From Lachnospiraceae bacterium (GTDB lineage Bacteria > Bacillota > Clostridia > Lachnospirales > Lachnospiraceae): a stretch of DNA of 64,000 nt. Positions 43,909 through 53,582 of this stretch are shown one piece after another (position 1 is the stretch's first letter; each line of letters starts with the position of its first letter). The stretch covers positions 36,554 to 100,553 of the forward strand of contig JAETRD010000015.1 of NCBI GenBank assembly GCA_021770345.1, given 5' to 3'. The notes below the pieces were generated by a model. The model saw only the letters and a program-made list of their open reading frames with translations, was not told where the DNA came from and did not search any database. Made by a program: the position numbers and the translations under genes.

Positions 43909-44850
43909 CTATCTGATACAAATATATACCAAATACACCACATAAATCAAGAGCATGATAATACCTTCTTTTTTTTCTATCTTCTGTTTCGTCCATCCGA
44001 ACACCCATACAAGAAGACTCATTGCCACCAGAATCGCAATGTCGATCACATTTTCCATGATAAACGTAATCGGGCTGATACTCGCCGCAATTCCGAGCAC
44101 AAACAGGAAATTAAAAACATTCGAGCCGATCACGTTTCCGAGCGCCATATCAAGCTCGTTTTTGCGCGCCGCGACCACGGATGTCACCAGCTCCGGAAGA
44201 CTTGTGCCACAGGCCACGATCGTCAGGCCGATCAGGTTCTCGCTCAGACCGAACATTTTGGCAACGGAAGACGCTCCCTCCACGACAAAATCTCCGCCAA
44301 ACTTAATCGCTATGATACCGCCCAGGATAAACACCACACATTTCCACACCGGCAGCGCTTCATACTCTTCATCGGAGGCGGCAGCGCGGGCCTTTAACGC
44401 CGAGCGCACCATCCAGATCATAAATCCCGCAAACATGACAAGCAGAATCACACCGTCGAGATGTCCCAGCACCATCCCGGCAGCGCCGAGCGCCAGAAGC
44501 GCCAACGCGCAGACCACCGAGAACGGGAACTCTTTCTTTAACGTGCTCTTATCCACAAGAAGCGGCGTAAACAGTGCGCTGAATCCACAGACCACCATCA
44601 GATTGAAAATATTAGAACCCACCGCATTGCTGACTGCCAGCGCATTGTTACCCGTCAGGGACGCCGTGACGCTGACCGCGCATTCCGGCAGGCTTGTCCC
44701 CATCGCCACAATCGTGAGACCGATAATAATGGACGGAACTTTCAGCATCTTCGCCACCGCCGAGCTGCCCTCGACAAAAAAGTCCGCGCCCTTGATCAAA
44801 AGAACGAACCCGACTACCAGCAAAACAACTGACCAGAGTATTGCTCCCAT
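43909..44850 (-). CDS. Calcium/sodium antiporter (CaCA family, YrbG-like)
   Basis: This 313-residue antiporter has two homologous halves, each with five helices and an alpha-repeat. Repeat 1 is AMGTSLPECAVSVTASLTGN then NAVGSNIFNLMVV; repeat 2 is ACGTSLPELVTSVVAARKNE then GNVIGSNVFNFLFV. The acidic residues in both repeats bind Ca2+/Na+ in the family. The start has AAAGGAG upstream. It lies between mntP and the zinc-ribbon gene, on the same strand. Confidence 0.95.
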   Translation of the reverse strand: MGAILWSVVLLVVGFVLLIKGADFFVEGSSAVAKMLKVPSIIIGLTIVAMGTSLPECAVSVTASLTGNNALAVSNAVGSNIFNLMVVCGFSALFTPLLVDKSTLKKEFPFSVVCALALLALGAAGMVLGHLDGVILLVMFAGFMIWMVRSALKARAAASDEEYEALPVWKCVVFILGGIIAIKFGGDFVVEGASSVAKMFGLSENLIGLTIVACGTSLPELVTSVVAARKNELDMALGNVIGSNVFNFLFVLGIAASISPITFIMENVIDIAILVAMSLLVWVFGWTKQKIEKKEGIIMLLIYVVYLVYICIR

Positions 44851-44911
44851 AATTTTTCTCCTTTTCTTTTCGTATTGATCTTATCTCTATGTTATCCGCA
44901 TTGCGGCTGTT

Positions 44912-45505
44912 TTAGCCCAAAATCCCAAGATGGGAACTCCCAAGATGGGAGAGCAGAATCCGAAGGCCCAGCAGCACCAGAATCACGCCTCCTGCGAACT
45001 CCGCCCTGTTTTTGTACTTGCTTCCGAAAAAGTTGCCTACATACACGCCCCCGACGCTGATAAAAAATGTTGTGACACCGATGACGGAGACCGCCTCCGC
45101 GATCGGATACTGCAAAAATGCAAAGGTAATGCCGACCGCAAGCGCATCGATACTGGTCGCGACCGCAAGCACCAAAAGCTCTTTTAAGTTCAGGGGAGCG
45201 TCCATCTCTGTGATCTCATCGTCCTCCGCAGGCTTTATCGCCTCCAGGATCATCTTACCGCCGATAAATCCCAGCAGACCAAATGCAATCCAGTGATCAA
45301 TGCTTGTGATATACCGCTCGAACTGACTCCCGAGCACCCAGCCGACAAACGGCATCAGCGCCTGAAAGCCACCGAAAAACAGACCGATGACAAGCGTCTG
45401 CTTTTTATTGACCTTGCGCATCGCAAGCCCTTTGCAGATGGAGACCGCAAATGCATCCATCGCAAGACCAACTCCCATCAAAAACAATTCCACAAAAACC
45501 GCCAT
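44912..45505 (-). CDS. mntP: Manganese efflux pump MntP
   Basis: This 197-residue membrane protein has six helices: FLMGVGLAMDAFAVSICKGLAM with the conserved GLAMDAFAVS, then SIDALAVGITFAF in the second half. It exports Mn2+. The start at 45505 follows AAAGGAG. A yybP-ykoY-type Mn2+ riboswitch with terminator lies in its leader, and a consensus promoter precedes that, so expression should be switched on by excess Mn2+. Confidence 0.95.
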   Translation of the reverse strand: MAVFVELFLMGVGLAMDAFAVSICKGLAMRKVNKKQTLVIGLFFGGFQALMPFVGWVLGSQFERYITSIDHWIAFGLLGFIGGKMILEAIKPAEDDEITEMDAPLNLKELLVLAVATSIDALAVGITFAFLQYPIAEAVSVIGVTTFFISVGGVYVGNFFGSKYKNRAEFAGGVILVLLGLRILLSHLGSSHLGILG

Positions 45506-45581
45506 ACTTTTTTGCTCCTTTCCCCGCTCCGCATTCCCATATCCGCCGTCTGCCTGTCCGCACTGTCTCCGGCGCGGCCAC

Positions 45582-45656
45582 AAAAAAGAGACTCAATGCA
45601 TATATCTCTATTCTCCCCGAAATTCGGTAGAAAATAAAATATATACATGAGTCTCA
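45582..45656 (-). terminator. Expression-platform terminator of the mntP leader
   Basis: Minus-strand GAGACTCATGTATATAT and ATATATGCATTGAGTCTC pair and are followed by TTTTTT, with an inner CCGAA/TTCGG hairpin. It lies between the aptamer and mntP. Confidence 0.88.
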
Positions 45657-45755
45657 TTCTTTAAGATTTGCCAGGCCGCCGGCCGGGTCTGTTGACAAAT
45701 CACGTCTGCACGCGAACTACTCCCCCACGGATAACGCTCTTTTCAATCAAATATT
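45582..45755 (-). promoter_or_regulatory. yybP-ykoY (Mn2+) riboswitch of mntP
   Basis: The aptamer shows the conserved GGGGGAGTAG (45717-45726) and a second block with GCCTGGCA (about 45667-45676), as in yybP-ykoY riboswitches. Position before mntP and a downstream terminator support the call. Mn2+ binding should prevent termination. Confidence 0.82.
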
Positions 45756-45761
45756 TCCCTC

Positions 45762-45790
45762 ACTATACCCGCGTCGCCGACGATTGTCAA
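45762..45790 (-). promoter_or_regulatory. Sigma-A promoter of mntP
   Basis: On the minus strand TTGACA (45785-45790) and TATAGT (45762-45767) are 17 bases apart, near perfect consensus. Confidence 0.82.
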
Positions 45791-45852
45791 CCATTTTTTC
45801 CAAAATCAGGCAATTGTATCAAAAAAAATACATTTTCCTCCGCGGGGCAACA

Positions 45853-48800
45853 CTAACCGAGCAGCTCCATAATTTCTTCCCGCGAAAAACTCACAGAATC
45901 CATACCCTCACCTTCTAACACCTGCTCCGCCAGCCGCTTTTTCCGGTTCTGGATATCGACAATTTTCTCCTCGATCGTGCCCTCGGAGACCAGCTTATAG
46001 ACCGTCACGACGCGTTTCTGCCCGATGCGGTGCGCCCGATCCGTGGCCTGATTCTGCACCGCCACATTCCACCACGGGTCATAGTGAATCACGATATCCG
46101 CCGCAGTCAGATTCAGCCCGGTCCCCCCGGCTTTTAAGGAAATGCAAAACACCGGCACATCGTCCGTCTGAAAGCTCTCCACCATCTGCATACGCTTTTC
46201 TTTGCCCACGCTTCCTGTCAGCATATAATACGCGATTCCCGCCCGGCGAAGCTGCTCCGCAAGCCGGTCGAGCATCGTGGTAAACTGTGAAAACAACAGC
46301 ACTTTATGTCCGCTGCCCGCGGCATTTGCAATCAAGTCCAGACACATCTGCGTCTTTGCGGACTCCCCCCGGTAACCGTCAAAAAGCAGCGCCGGGTCGC
46401 AGCAAATCTGCCGCAGCTTTGTCAACTCCGCAAGAATCTGGATCTTATCCGTACTAAATTCCCGCTCGGTCTTGCCGTCAAGTTCGCTTCTCAGCTTCTG
46501 CACATGCGCATCGTAGAGCGCTAACTGCTCTCCCTCAAGCTTTGCATAAATATGTTCCTCGAGCTTCTCCGGCAAATCCGTGAGCACATCCCCCTTTAAG
46601 CGCCGCAAGATAAACGGGCGTATCATGCGGTGCAGGCGTTCCATCTTGTCGGTGTCCCCATTCACTGTTACCGGTACCTCGATCTCTTTTCGAAAGCGCG
46701 CATAAGTATAGAGAAACCCCGGCATGAGATAATCAAAGATACTCCACAGTTCGCTGAGCCGGTTTTCAATCGGCGTTCCGGTCAGTGCAAGCTTAAACTC
46801 CGCCGTGATCTTTTTGACCCCCTTTGCCGCCTGGGTTCCGGGATTCTTGATATACTGCGCCTCGTCGATGACCTGAACCGCAAAAATCATTTCCCGGTAA
46901 ACATCCGCATCCCGTTTCAGCAGATCGTAGGAAGTGATCAAAATCTCACCCTCCCTGCTGCTCCTGATGATCTGTTCCCGCTCCGCGGCCGGCCCTGTCA
47001 CAAGAACCGTCGAAAGCGCGGGCGCAAAGCGCGTAACCTCCTTCTGCCAGTTATAGACCAGGGATGCCGGACAGACAATCAGGCTCCGGCGTCGTTCCCT
47101 CTCCCCGGCCTCCCATTCCTGCTGCTCCGCCAGCAGCAGAGCAATCACCTGCAGGGTCTTTCCGAGTCCCATATCATCCGCGAGAATTCCGCCGAACCCG
47201 TTTTCCCGCAGCGTCTTCAACCACCGGAAACCGTTTTTCTGATAGCTGCGCATCACACTCCGCAGGGATTCCGGCACTTCATAATCGCTGTCCTCGATCG
47301 TCTTCATGTCCCGGACAATCCCCTTAAATTCGCGATTCTTCTCGACACGGAGCGCCTGATTGTCCCTCAGTACCCCGTCGAGATACATCGCGCGGTATTT
47401 CGGCACATTTACCGTGCCGCGCCTTAAGCTGCTCTCGGTCAGATGCAGATCCTCACTGACCTCGGCAAGCAGCCCGAGACCGTCGTCGCGGATATCGAGA
47501 AAGTCCCCGTTTTTAAGCCGGATATACTTTTTGCGCCTGTCATATTTCGTCAGCAGATACGCGATCTCTTCCGGGGGCATCTCATCCGAATGTATGCCTA
47601 ATTCCAGCAGTCCGCTCTTTAAGGAAATCCCCACCGTCACGGCCGGCGAGGACACCACCCGCATCCCCCTGAAATCCTCCGAGGTATAGATGGACATATG
47701 CTCGGACAGACGCTGCAGACCGCCGGAGAGCAGCCGGTACAGCATGTCCTCGTCCCGGCTCAGTACAAAAATCGTCTTCGTCAGATCATACCCGTTAAAA
47801 TACGGCTCCACAACACTCCGAATACGGCTCTCCTCCGAGATATCACGCACCTCACCCGGCTGAATCTTATTCAGGACGTTATATTTATTCTCCCCATAGA
47901 GAACGACCAGCTTTGCGCCTACCGTCTGATTGTCCTGCCTGTCGATATACAGCTCAAATTCCGGTCTCGGCGGCACATAAAGGCTTTCGTCAAAGCCCTC
48001 CGCACAAAGGCAGAAATGCTCCCGAAGCAGCGGAAGCAGATCTCTGCAGAACATCGGAAGCTCCTCCGCCGCAAGATAAACCTGACCGCCCGCCTGCCGC
48101 TCCAGATAATCGAAAAACTCGGACAGCTTTTCCCGGAGGCCCCGGCGGCTGCGAAAAATCTGTCCGTCCTCATAGAAATAATAGAAATTTTGGCCCCGGA
48201 GCACATGCAGCTCTTCCAGGTACAAAAAAACACCTGCCGCCCCGGCACGAAGTGTAAGCTCCGGCCTGCGCTCCTCTGACGCCACGCGGCAGACTGCCGG
48301 CTCTGCATACCCGAATTCCGCCGAAAACGGTTCCGTTCCCACCGCCGCAAAAAACCGGTCGCAGCCCACCTCGTCTAACTCCATGACGCGCTCATATCCG
48401 CCCCCGGACGCATAGTAGGCGTGAAACTTGCTCTGTCTGCGTTTGTCTTCCTCCTGCAGGCGCAAAAATTCCACGATGCGCCAGGCGGATTCGGTAAAAG
48501 CCTCTCTGCTGTGATAGAAATCCAGCTTCTTTCCGTAATGCACCTTTTCGTTCCCGGAAATGGCGCGCAGAAAAGCCGAGATGTTTTTCAGCACATACTT
48601 CTGCTCCACCCCGACTTTAAATTCCACGACCGCATAGCCGTATTCCTGCTTAAAATACGGTTCCAGCTCCACCTTCCCGTATACCTGTTCCGGAATCAGA
48701 TAGGTCACGCCCGCCTGCAGCGAATACCGATTCAAAAGGTTCTTAAATGCCGCTTCCGTTTTCAGCTCTGGAATATTCCGGTTTTGTTTTTTCTCATCCG

Positions 48801-49143
48801 CACTGTCACGCTTCACCCGCAGGATATCACCGGCCGGCCGGCGGTTTACATATGTCAGCAGCACCGCGACACAGTGCTTGCACATTCCCTCGTAATTATA
48901 AAATGCCTCACAGGAACACTTACAGCCTGCCACGTCCGCAAACTCTTCGTCCACCGTCGCTTCCACCTCATAGAAAGCCCGCTCACGTCCGCGGACTTTC
49001 GCAGAGATTTCCGCCATCGGCAGTCCCTTTTCCAGATAGACTTCATAGGAAAAATCAAAAACGCCGCCTGTCTCAAACAAATCCTTTCCCCTGCGGTAGG
49101 TGGCCGGATATGCCTCTTCCCTGATATCTGATACAGAAAACAT
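45853..49143 (-). CDS. SNF2-family helicase with SWIM zinc finger
   Basis: This 1096-residue protein has an N-terminal SWIM finger (CKCSCEAFYNYEGMCKHC, near 74-91) that binds zinc and often DNA. A long SNF2-associated region follows (to about 610). The helicase core has ADDMGLGKTLQ (Walker A), VIDEAQYIKNP (motif II), TGTPIENRLSELWSIFDYL, and the C-terminal lobe HKVLLFSQFTTMLDRL, SLKAGGTGLNLTAADIV, ATDRAHRIGQ. Such proteins remodel nucleic acid-protein complexes in repair or transcription. It is probably co-transcribed after the cytidylate-kinase-like gene (14-base gap). Confidence 0.95.
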   Translation of the reverse strand: MFSVSDIREEAYPATYRRGKDLFETGGVFDFSYEVYLEKGLPMAEISAKVRGRERAFYEVEATVDEEFADVAGCKCSCEAFYNYEGMCKHCVAVLLTYVNRRPAGDILRVKRDSADEKKQNRNIPELKTEAAFKNLLNRYSLQAGVTYLIPEQVYGKVELEPYFKQEYGYAVVEFKVGVEQKYVLKNISAFLRAISGNEKVHYGKKLDFYHSREAFTESAWRIVEFLRLQEEDKRRQSKFHAYYASGGGYERVMELDEVGCDRFFAAVGTEPFSAEFGYAEPAVCRVASEERRPELTLRAGAAGVFLYLEELHVLRGQNFYYFYEDGQIFRSRRGLREKLSEFFDYLERQAGGQVYLAAEELPMFCRDLLPLLREHFCLCAEGFDESLYVPPRPEFELYIDRQDNQTVGAKLVVLYGENKYNVLNKIQPGEVRDISEESRIRSVVEPYFNGYDLTKTIFVLSRDEDMLYRLLSGGLQRLSEHMSIYTSEDFRGMRVVSSPAVTVGISLKSGLLELGIHSDEMPPEEIAYLLTKYDRRKKYIRLKNGDFLDIRDDGLGLLAEVSEDLHLTESSLRRGTVNVPKYRAMYLDGVLRDNQALRVEKNREFKGIVRDMKTIEDSDYEVPESLRSVMRSYQKNGFRWLKTLRENGFGGILADDMGLGKTLQVIALLLAEQQEWEAGERERRRSLIVCPASLVYNWQKEVTRFAPALSTVLVTGPAAEREQIIRSSREGEILITSYDLLKRDADVYREMIFAVQVIDEAQYIKNPGTQAAKGVKKITAEFKLALTGTPIENRLSELWSIFDYLMPGFLYTYARFRKEIEVPVTVNGDTDKMERLHRMIRPFILRRLKGDVLTDLPEKLEEHIYAKLEGEQLALYDAHVQKLRSELDGKTEREFSTDKIQILAELTKLRQICCDPALLFDGYRGESAKTQMCLDLIANAAGSGHKVLLFSQFTTMLDRLAEQLRRAGIAYYMLTGSVGKEKRMQMVESFQTDDVPVFCISLKAGGTGLNLTAADIVIHYDPWWNVAVQNQATDRAHRIGQKRVVTVYKLVSEGTIEEKIVDIQNRKKRLAEQVLEGEGMDSVSFSREEIMELLG

Positions 49144-49157
49144 GATTTTCCCCCATA

Positions 49158-50165
49158 TTATTTGGCCTTCGGACTCCTGTTAATCATCCTCTCTATCAGC
49201 TCCACCGACTCGCGTATTCCGTAGCTTGCGCTGTTGATGCACAGATCATAGTTCGTGGCATTGCCCCATGCCCTGCCGGTGTAGAAGCGGTAATAACGCT
49301 CATGCTTTGCATCCAGCTTCAGCAGTAGCTTGCGCGCATGCTTGTAATCCAGATTCTTTACCTGCATCATACGCCGCACTCTCTGGTGGAACGGCGCCGT
49401 GATAAAAATACTGATATGCGGAATATGATTATTCGTCAGAATCACGTCCGCGCACCGGCCCATCACGATAAAGTCCTCCGTCCGGGCCTTCTCGCAGATT
49501 AAGTCGCTCTGGTTAAAAAAGACCGCGTCCTTTTTCGGCAGCCCATGATACCGCCAGATATCCGAAGCCCGCTTTACCATTTTGCGCCCTGCCTTTGTAG
49601 TGCCGGCAAGTTCCTTTATGACCTCGAGGCTCTCTCTGTCCTTTACCGCATCCTGTTCGGCTTCCAGACGACCCAGAACCTGATTAAATATCTCCACGTC
49701 ATAGTAATTGATCTTGAGCGCATCCGCCAGCGCAAATCCGATATCGGTTCCAGCACTCCCATGGGTCCGCCCGATGCAGATCACCAGATGGTCATCTTTG
49801 GAAAACTTCTGGCTCAGATTCGAGGTGTTGAGCTTCGCAAGCCGCTCGTCCAGAATATCCACGGAACCGAAACTCGACGGTATTTCCTCCACCTCGTGCA
49901 GAATCGCGTTGTATTTGCGCATTACCTGTTTCCGGCTCTCCTTGTCGCGGATCGTGCGCGCCATATTGGCGATCAGCGCAATCTCGCTTCGAAGCTCGTG
50001 TCCCTGGGGGCTTGTGAGCATCAGAAATTCGAGTTCCCTGATACAGGAATCCTCATCCTGTGAAAAAACGCGTCCAAGTGAAGAGCCTACCAGCCGATAG
50101 ACCTCCGCGTCCAGATCATAAATTTTTTTTGCAAGCTTTTTGTAATCCTCATGCTTCTTTTCCAT
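49158..50165 (-). CDS. Cytidylate-kinase-like protein with N-terminal helical domain
   Basis: This 335-residue protein has about 125 residues of charged helices, then a cytidylate-kinase-like domain: HLVICIGRTHGSAGTDIGFALADAL takes the place of the P-loop, and YYDVEIFNQVL, DFIVMGRCADVIL and HISIFITAPFHQRVRRMM follow. The P-loop is atypical, lacking GKS, reading GRTHGSAGTDIG as in PF13189 proteins. The nucleotide or substrate is unknown. GGGGAGG precedes 50165. It sits between a sodium:proton antiporter gene (15-base gap) and the SNF2 gene. Confidence 0.85.
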   Translation of the reverse strand: MEKKHEDYKKLAKKIYDLDAEVYRLVGSSLGRVFSQDEDSCIRELEFLMLTSPQGHELRSEIALIANMARTIRDKESRKQVMRKYNAILHEVEEIPSSFGSVDILDERLAKLNTSNLSQKFSKDDHLVICIGRTHGSAGTDIGFALADALKINYYDVEIFNQVLGRLEAEQDAVKDRESLEVIKELAGTTKAGRKMVKRASDIWRYHGLPKKDAVFFNQSDLICEKARTEDFIVMGRCADVILTNNHIPHISIFITAPFHQRVRRMMQVKNLDYKHARKLLLKLDAKHERYYRFYTGRAWGNATNYDLCINSASYGIRESVELIERMINRSPKAK

Positions 50166-50180
50166 CTGCCACACCTCCCC

Positions 50181-51533
50181 TTACAAAAAGAATACCAGCG
50201 TATCCAGCAGAAATACCGGTATCAGACACGCAAAGGACCATAAAATATAACCGAAAAACGAGGGCATGCGGATACCGTTCTCGTCGGATATCGATTTCAC
50301 CATAAAATTCGGGGCATTCCCGATATAGGTATTTGCTCCCATAAATACCGCTCCGCAGGAAATCGCCGTCAGCATCTTTACCGATATCGTACCCACGGTC
50401 GTCGCAAGTCCCTCCGTAAAGCCGAGCGTACCCGCCGTCGTCAGGAAGACCAGATAGGTCGGCGTATTATCCAGACAGCTTGAGAGCAGTCCCGTTGCCC
50501 AGAACATCTGATACGGCTCCGAGATGCCGAGATTCGGTCCGAGGGCCTTTAACAGCATAAGCGCAGGCTGCATCGTGATAAAAATACCGATAAACAGCAC
50601 CGCAACCTCACGGATTGCGCCCCAGGTAAAGTGGTTCTCGGTCCGTATCTTTGCATCTGTCGTCTTAAAGGATAAAAACGCCGCAAGCAGAATAATCGCA
50701 ATCTCGATGATCGCCGGAAAGCTTAAGCGCACCTCGCCGAAAATATGTATGCCGCGCACATTTCCCTGTGCATCCGCAAATGCGGGAAGTCCCGGAAGCA
50801 CACCGCTCAGGATCACCGCCGCGACAATCATGATCATAAACAGAATGTTGTGCGCTCCGTTCAGCCGGATTTCCGTTCCCGGTTTTCTGATATCCGGTTT
50901 CTGACCTTCCCGGATGTCCTTGCGGTAGTTGCAGCGGTCAAGAAAATAAAAAAGAACCGAGAGCACGGCCATATTCAACAAAAGAATCGGCAGCAGATGC
51001 ATACTCCAGAAAAACGGAACCCCGCGCATAAAACCCATCAGAAGCGGCGGATCTCCGATCGGCGTCAGACAGCCTCCCATATTTGAAATCATGAAAATAA
51101 AAAATATCATGATATGTGCTTTGTGCCTTCTCCACGAGTTCATTTTAATCATCGGACGGACCATCAGCATACTCGCTCCGGTCGTTCCGATGCAGCTCGA
51201 GAGCAGCGTACCGATCAGCAGAAATATCGTGTTGACACGCGGCGAACCCGCCAGGTCCCCGTTCAGTGTAATATTGCCGGACACGCAAAACAGCCCGAAC
51301 AGCAGAACAATAAATGTAAGGTAATCATTCACCACGCATTCGAGCACGGTTTCCGCCGAAGCGGCAGCCCCGTATTTTACGGTGTAGGGAATGATAAACA
51401 GCAGAGACCACAATGCCACCGCGTGCGGCTGATGTTTTTCCCACCACTCCGCCTTCACCAGCGGGAGAACGGCAATACACAGCAGCAGTCCGGCAAAGGG
51501 AATACACAGCCATGGTGCGACTAATTCATTCAT
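50181..51533 (-). CDS. Sodium:proton antiporter (NhaD/ArsB superfamily)
   Basis: This 450-residue membrane protein has about 12 helices. NhaD-like blocks are GTTGASMLMVRPMIKMNSWRRHK, FIFMISNMGGCLTPIGDPPLLMGFMRGVPFFW, and SSCLDNTPTYLVFLTTAG near the second half; MGANTYIGNAPNFMVKSI is the conserved C-terminal loop. It should exchange Na+ for H+ or carry a related anion. The start at 51533 follows GAGGAGGAG. Citrate-transporter relatives share the fold, so specificity is inferred. Confidence 0.9.
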   Translation of the reverse strand: MNELVAPWLCIPFAGLLLCIAVLPLVKAEWWEKHQPHAVALWSLLFIIPYTVKYGAAASAETVLECVVNDYLTFIVLLFGLFCVSGNITLNGDLAGSPRVNTIFLLIGTLLSSCIGTTGASMLMVRPMIKMNSWRRHKAHIMIFFIFMISNMGGCLTPIGDPPLLMGFMRGVPFFWSMHLLPILLLNMAVLSVLFYFLDRCNYRKDIREGQKPDIRKPGTEIRLNGAHNILFMIMIVAAVILSGVLPGLPAFADAQGNVRGIHIFGEVRLSFPAIIEIAIILLAAFLSFKTTDAKIRTENHFTWGAIREVAVLFIGIFITMQPALMLLKALGPNLGISEPYQMFWATGLLSSCLDNTPTYLVFLTTAGTLGFTEGLATTVGTISVKMLTAISCGAVFMGANTYIGNAPNFMVKSISDENGIRMPSFFGYILWSFACLIPVFLLDTLVFFL

Positions 51534-51648
51534 AACAATTCTCCTCCTCAAAAAATTCTTTTCTTATTCTAGTACCATTCCCCAAATTTGTTAAGCATTT
51601 TTTTCAGAAAAAAATCGCTCCTGGCCCCAATGCCCGATAACGCCCGGA

Positions 51649-53409
51649 TTACAGCCGGTAGCGCTCCCCAAATTTCTGATAGAGGCGGTTGAACTCCGCG
51701 GTCTCGTCAGCGTCAAACTGGTCTGTGAAACTGTGCTCTTCGAGCCCGGTGTCTTTCAACTGCATCATATATACGGCAATATTCGAGCAGTGATCCGCGA
51801 CACGCTCATAGTTCATCGCAAGATCCGACAGCACCAGCCCGAGCTCAATCGTACATTTGCCCTTTCGCAGGCGCTTGATGTGATGCTTTTTCACGTCCCT
51901 GTTAATATCGTCGATCACTTCCTCAAGCGGCTCCACGGTTTTCGCAAGCCTTATATCGTTTTTTATAAAGGCCGCCGTAGTCCGGTTTAAAATGTCCTCG
52001 ATCGCACGGCCGTAGATATCCATCTCCTCCCTGCCCTTCTTCGAGAATTCCAGCTCCTTTTTCTGCATCCGCTGCGCATTTTCCACAACGTTAATTGCAT
52101 GATCCGAGATGCGCTCGAAATCGGTCAGGCTGTGCATCAGCGAAGTCACCTGCAGGCTGTCCTGATAGGAGAGATTCTCGCTGCGCAGCTTTGTCAGATA
52201 GCCGGTAAGCCTGTCCTCATAGATATCGATCATATTCTCCTTTTTAATGACATCCTCCGCAGCCTCGTCGGAATAATCCGTCAGAAGCGGCATCGCGGTG
52301 AGAAAGGCGTCCCGCGTCATCTCCGCCATCTGACTCACCAGAGAGCGGCACTGTTCAATCGCAAAAGCCGGAGACCCCAGAAAACGCTCGTCCAAAACGG
52401 CAAACACATCCACCTCCTGCGCCTTCTCGTCCTCGGTTTTCGGAATCGTCAGATATGCCAGCTTTTCCAGTCCCTTTGTAAACGGAAGCAGTACCGCAGT
52501 CGTAAAGATATTAAATACGCTGTGAACCAGAGCGATTCCCGCGGCACCCACGGTCTCGTCGGTAAAACCAAACGCAAACGCCGCATTTCCGATGTAAAAC
52601 AGCACAAGAAACAGGACCGTACCGATCACGTTAAAATACAGATGGACAAATGCCGTCCGCTTCGCGCCTTTGTTCGCTCCCACTGCGGAAATCATTGCGG
52701 TCACGCAGGTTCCGATATTCTGCCCGAGAATAATCGGAATCACCGAACCGTAAGTAAAGGCGCCCGTCGCAGACAGCGCCTGCAGGATACCCACCGAAGC
52801 GGAGGAACTCTGAATTACCGCGGTCAGCACCGCTCCGGCCAGAATTCCGAGCAACGGATTTTGAAACATCGTGAGAATATTCGTAAACTCGGGTACATCC
52901 GCAAGCGGCTCCACCGCGCCGCTCATGGTCTGCATGCCGAACATCAGAACGGAAAAGCCCATCAGTATCTCTCCGACCACCTTTTTCCTGTCGCTCTTTC
53001 CGGACATGAAAAGAACGATACCGATCAGCGCCAGTATCGGCGAAAACGAGGACGGCTTTAACATCCGTATCAGGATGCTGTCCCCCTGAAGTCCCGTTAA
53101 ACTGAGCAGCCAGGAGGTAATCGTCGTCCCGACATTCGCACCCATAATGATGCCGACCGCCTGGGATAGCTTCATAATCCCGGAATTTACAAAACCGACC
53201 ACCATAACGGTCGTCGCGGAGGACGACTGGATGACCGCCGTCACCCCGGCGCCCAGCAGCACCGCCTTTATCGGATTCGAGGTCAGATTCTCCAATATGC
53301 GCTCCAGCTTTCCGCCCGACATCTTCTCTAAGCCCGCCCCCATCACGCTCATGCCGTACAAAAACAGGGCAAGGCCGCCTATCATTGTCAAAACTCCAAA
53401 TATGTCCAT
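51649..53409 (-). CDS. Na+/phosphate cotransporter family protein with PhoU-like domain
   Basis: This 586-residue protein has two inverted Na_Pi_cotrans repeats: GAGVTAVIQSSSATTVMVVGFVN (near 54-76) and AGAVLTAVIQSSSASVGILQA (near 195-215), each with the QSSSA motif. About nine helices are followed by a PhoU-like four-helix domain (about 350-560, including SDLAMNYERVADHCSNIAVYM). It is the NptA/YjbB type, taking up phosphate with Na+ or exporting it. The start has AAGGAG upstream. It is separated by 173 bases from the upstream alarmone synthetase gene. Confidence 0.94.
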   Translation of the reverse strand: MDIFGVLTMIGGLALFLYGMSVMGAGLEKMSGGKLERILENLTSNPIKAVLLGAGVTAVIQSSSATTVMVVGFVNSGIMKLSQAVGIIMGANVGTTITSWLLSLTGLQGDSILIRMLKPSSFSPILALIGIVLFMSGKSDRKKVVGEILMGFSVLMFGMQTMSGAVEPLADVPEFTNILTMFQNPLLGILAGAVLTAVIQSSSASVGILQALSATGAFTYGSVIPIILGQNIGTCVTAMISAVGANKGAKRTAFVHLYFNVIGTVLFLVLFYIGNAAFAFGFTDETVGAAGIALVHSVFNIFTTAVLLPFTKGLEKLAYLTIPKTEDEKAQEVDVFAVLDERFLGSPAFAIEQCRSLVSQMAEMTRDAFLTAMPLLTDYSDEAAEDVIKKENMIDIYEDRLTGYLTKLRSENLSYQDSLQVTSLMHSLTDFERISDHAINVVENAQRMQKKELEFSKKGREEMDIYGRAIEDILNRTTAAFIKNDIRLAKTVEPLEEVIDDINRDVKKHHIKRLRKGKCTIELGLVLSDLAMNYERVADHCSNIAVYMMQLKDTGLEEHSFTDQFDADETAEFNRLYQKFGERYRL

Positions 53410-53582
53410 AATTTATACTCCTTATAATGACAAAACACGAAATCCGCTCCCCACAAACGGACTTCCGAAAAAACATACACTTCCTTTATAATATATTTTT
53501 CCCCGTTTTGCAATTATATATCGCGTAAATTACCCGTCAGCCGACGCTGTGCCGGCTAAAAATATCCATGTTATGTTCTCCC

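Noticed and set aside
45853-51533. Defence island around the SNF2 helicase
   Set aside because: Neighbouring genes are transporters and metabolic genes; no nuclease, methyltransferase or known defence partner was found.
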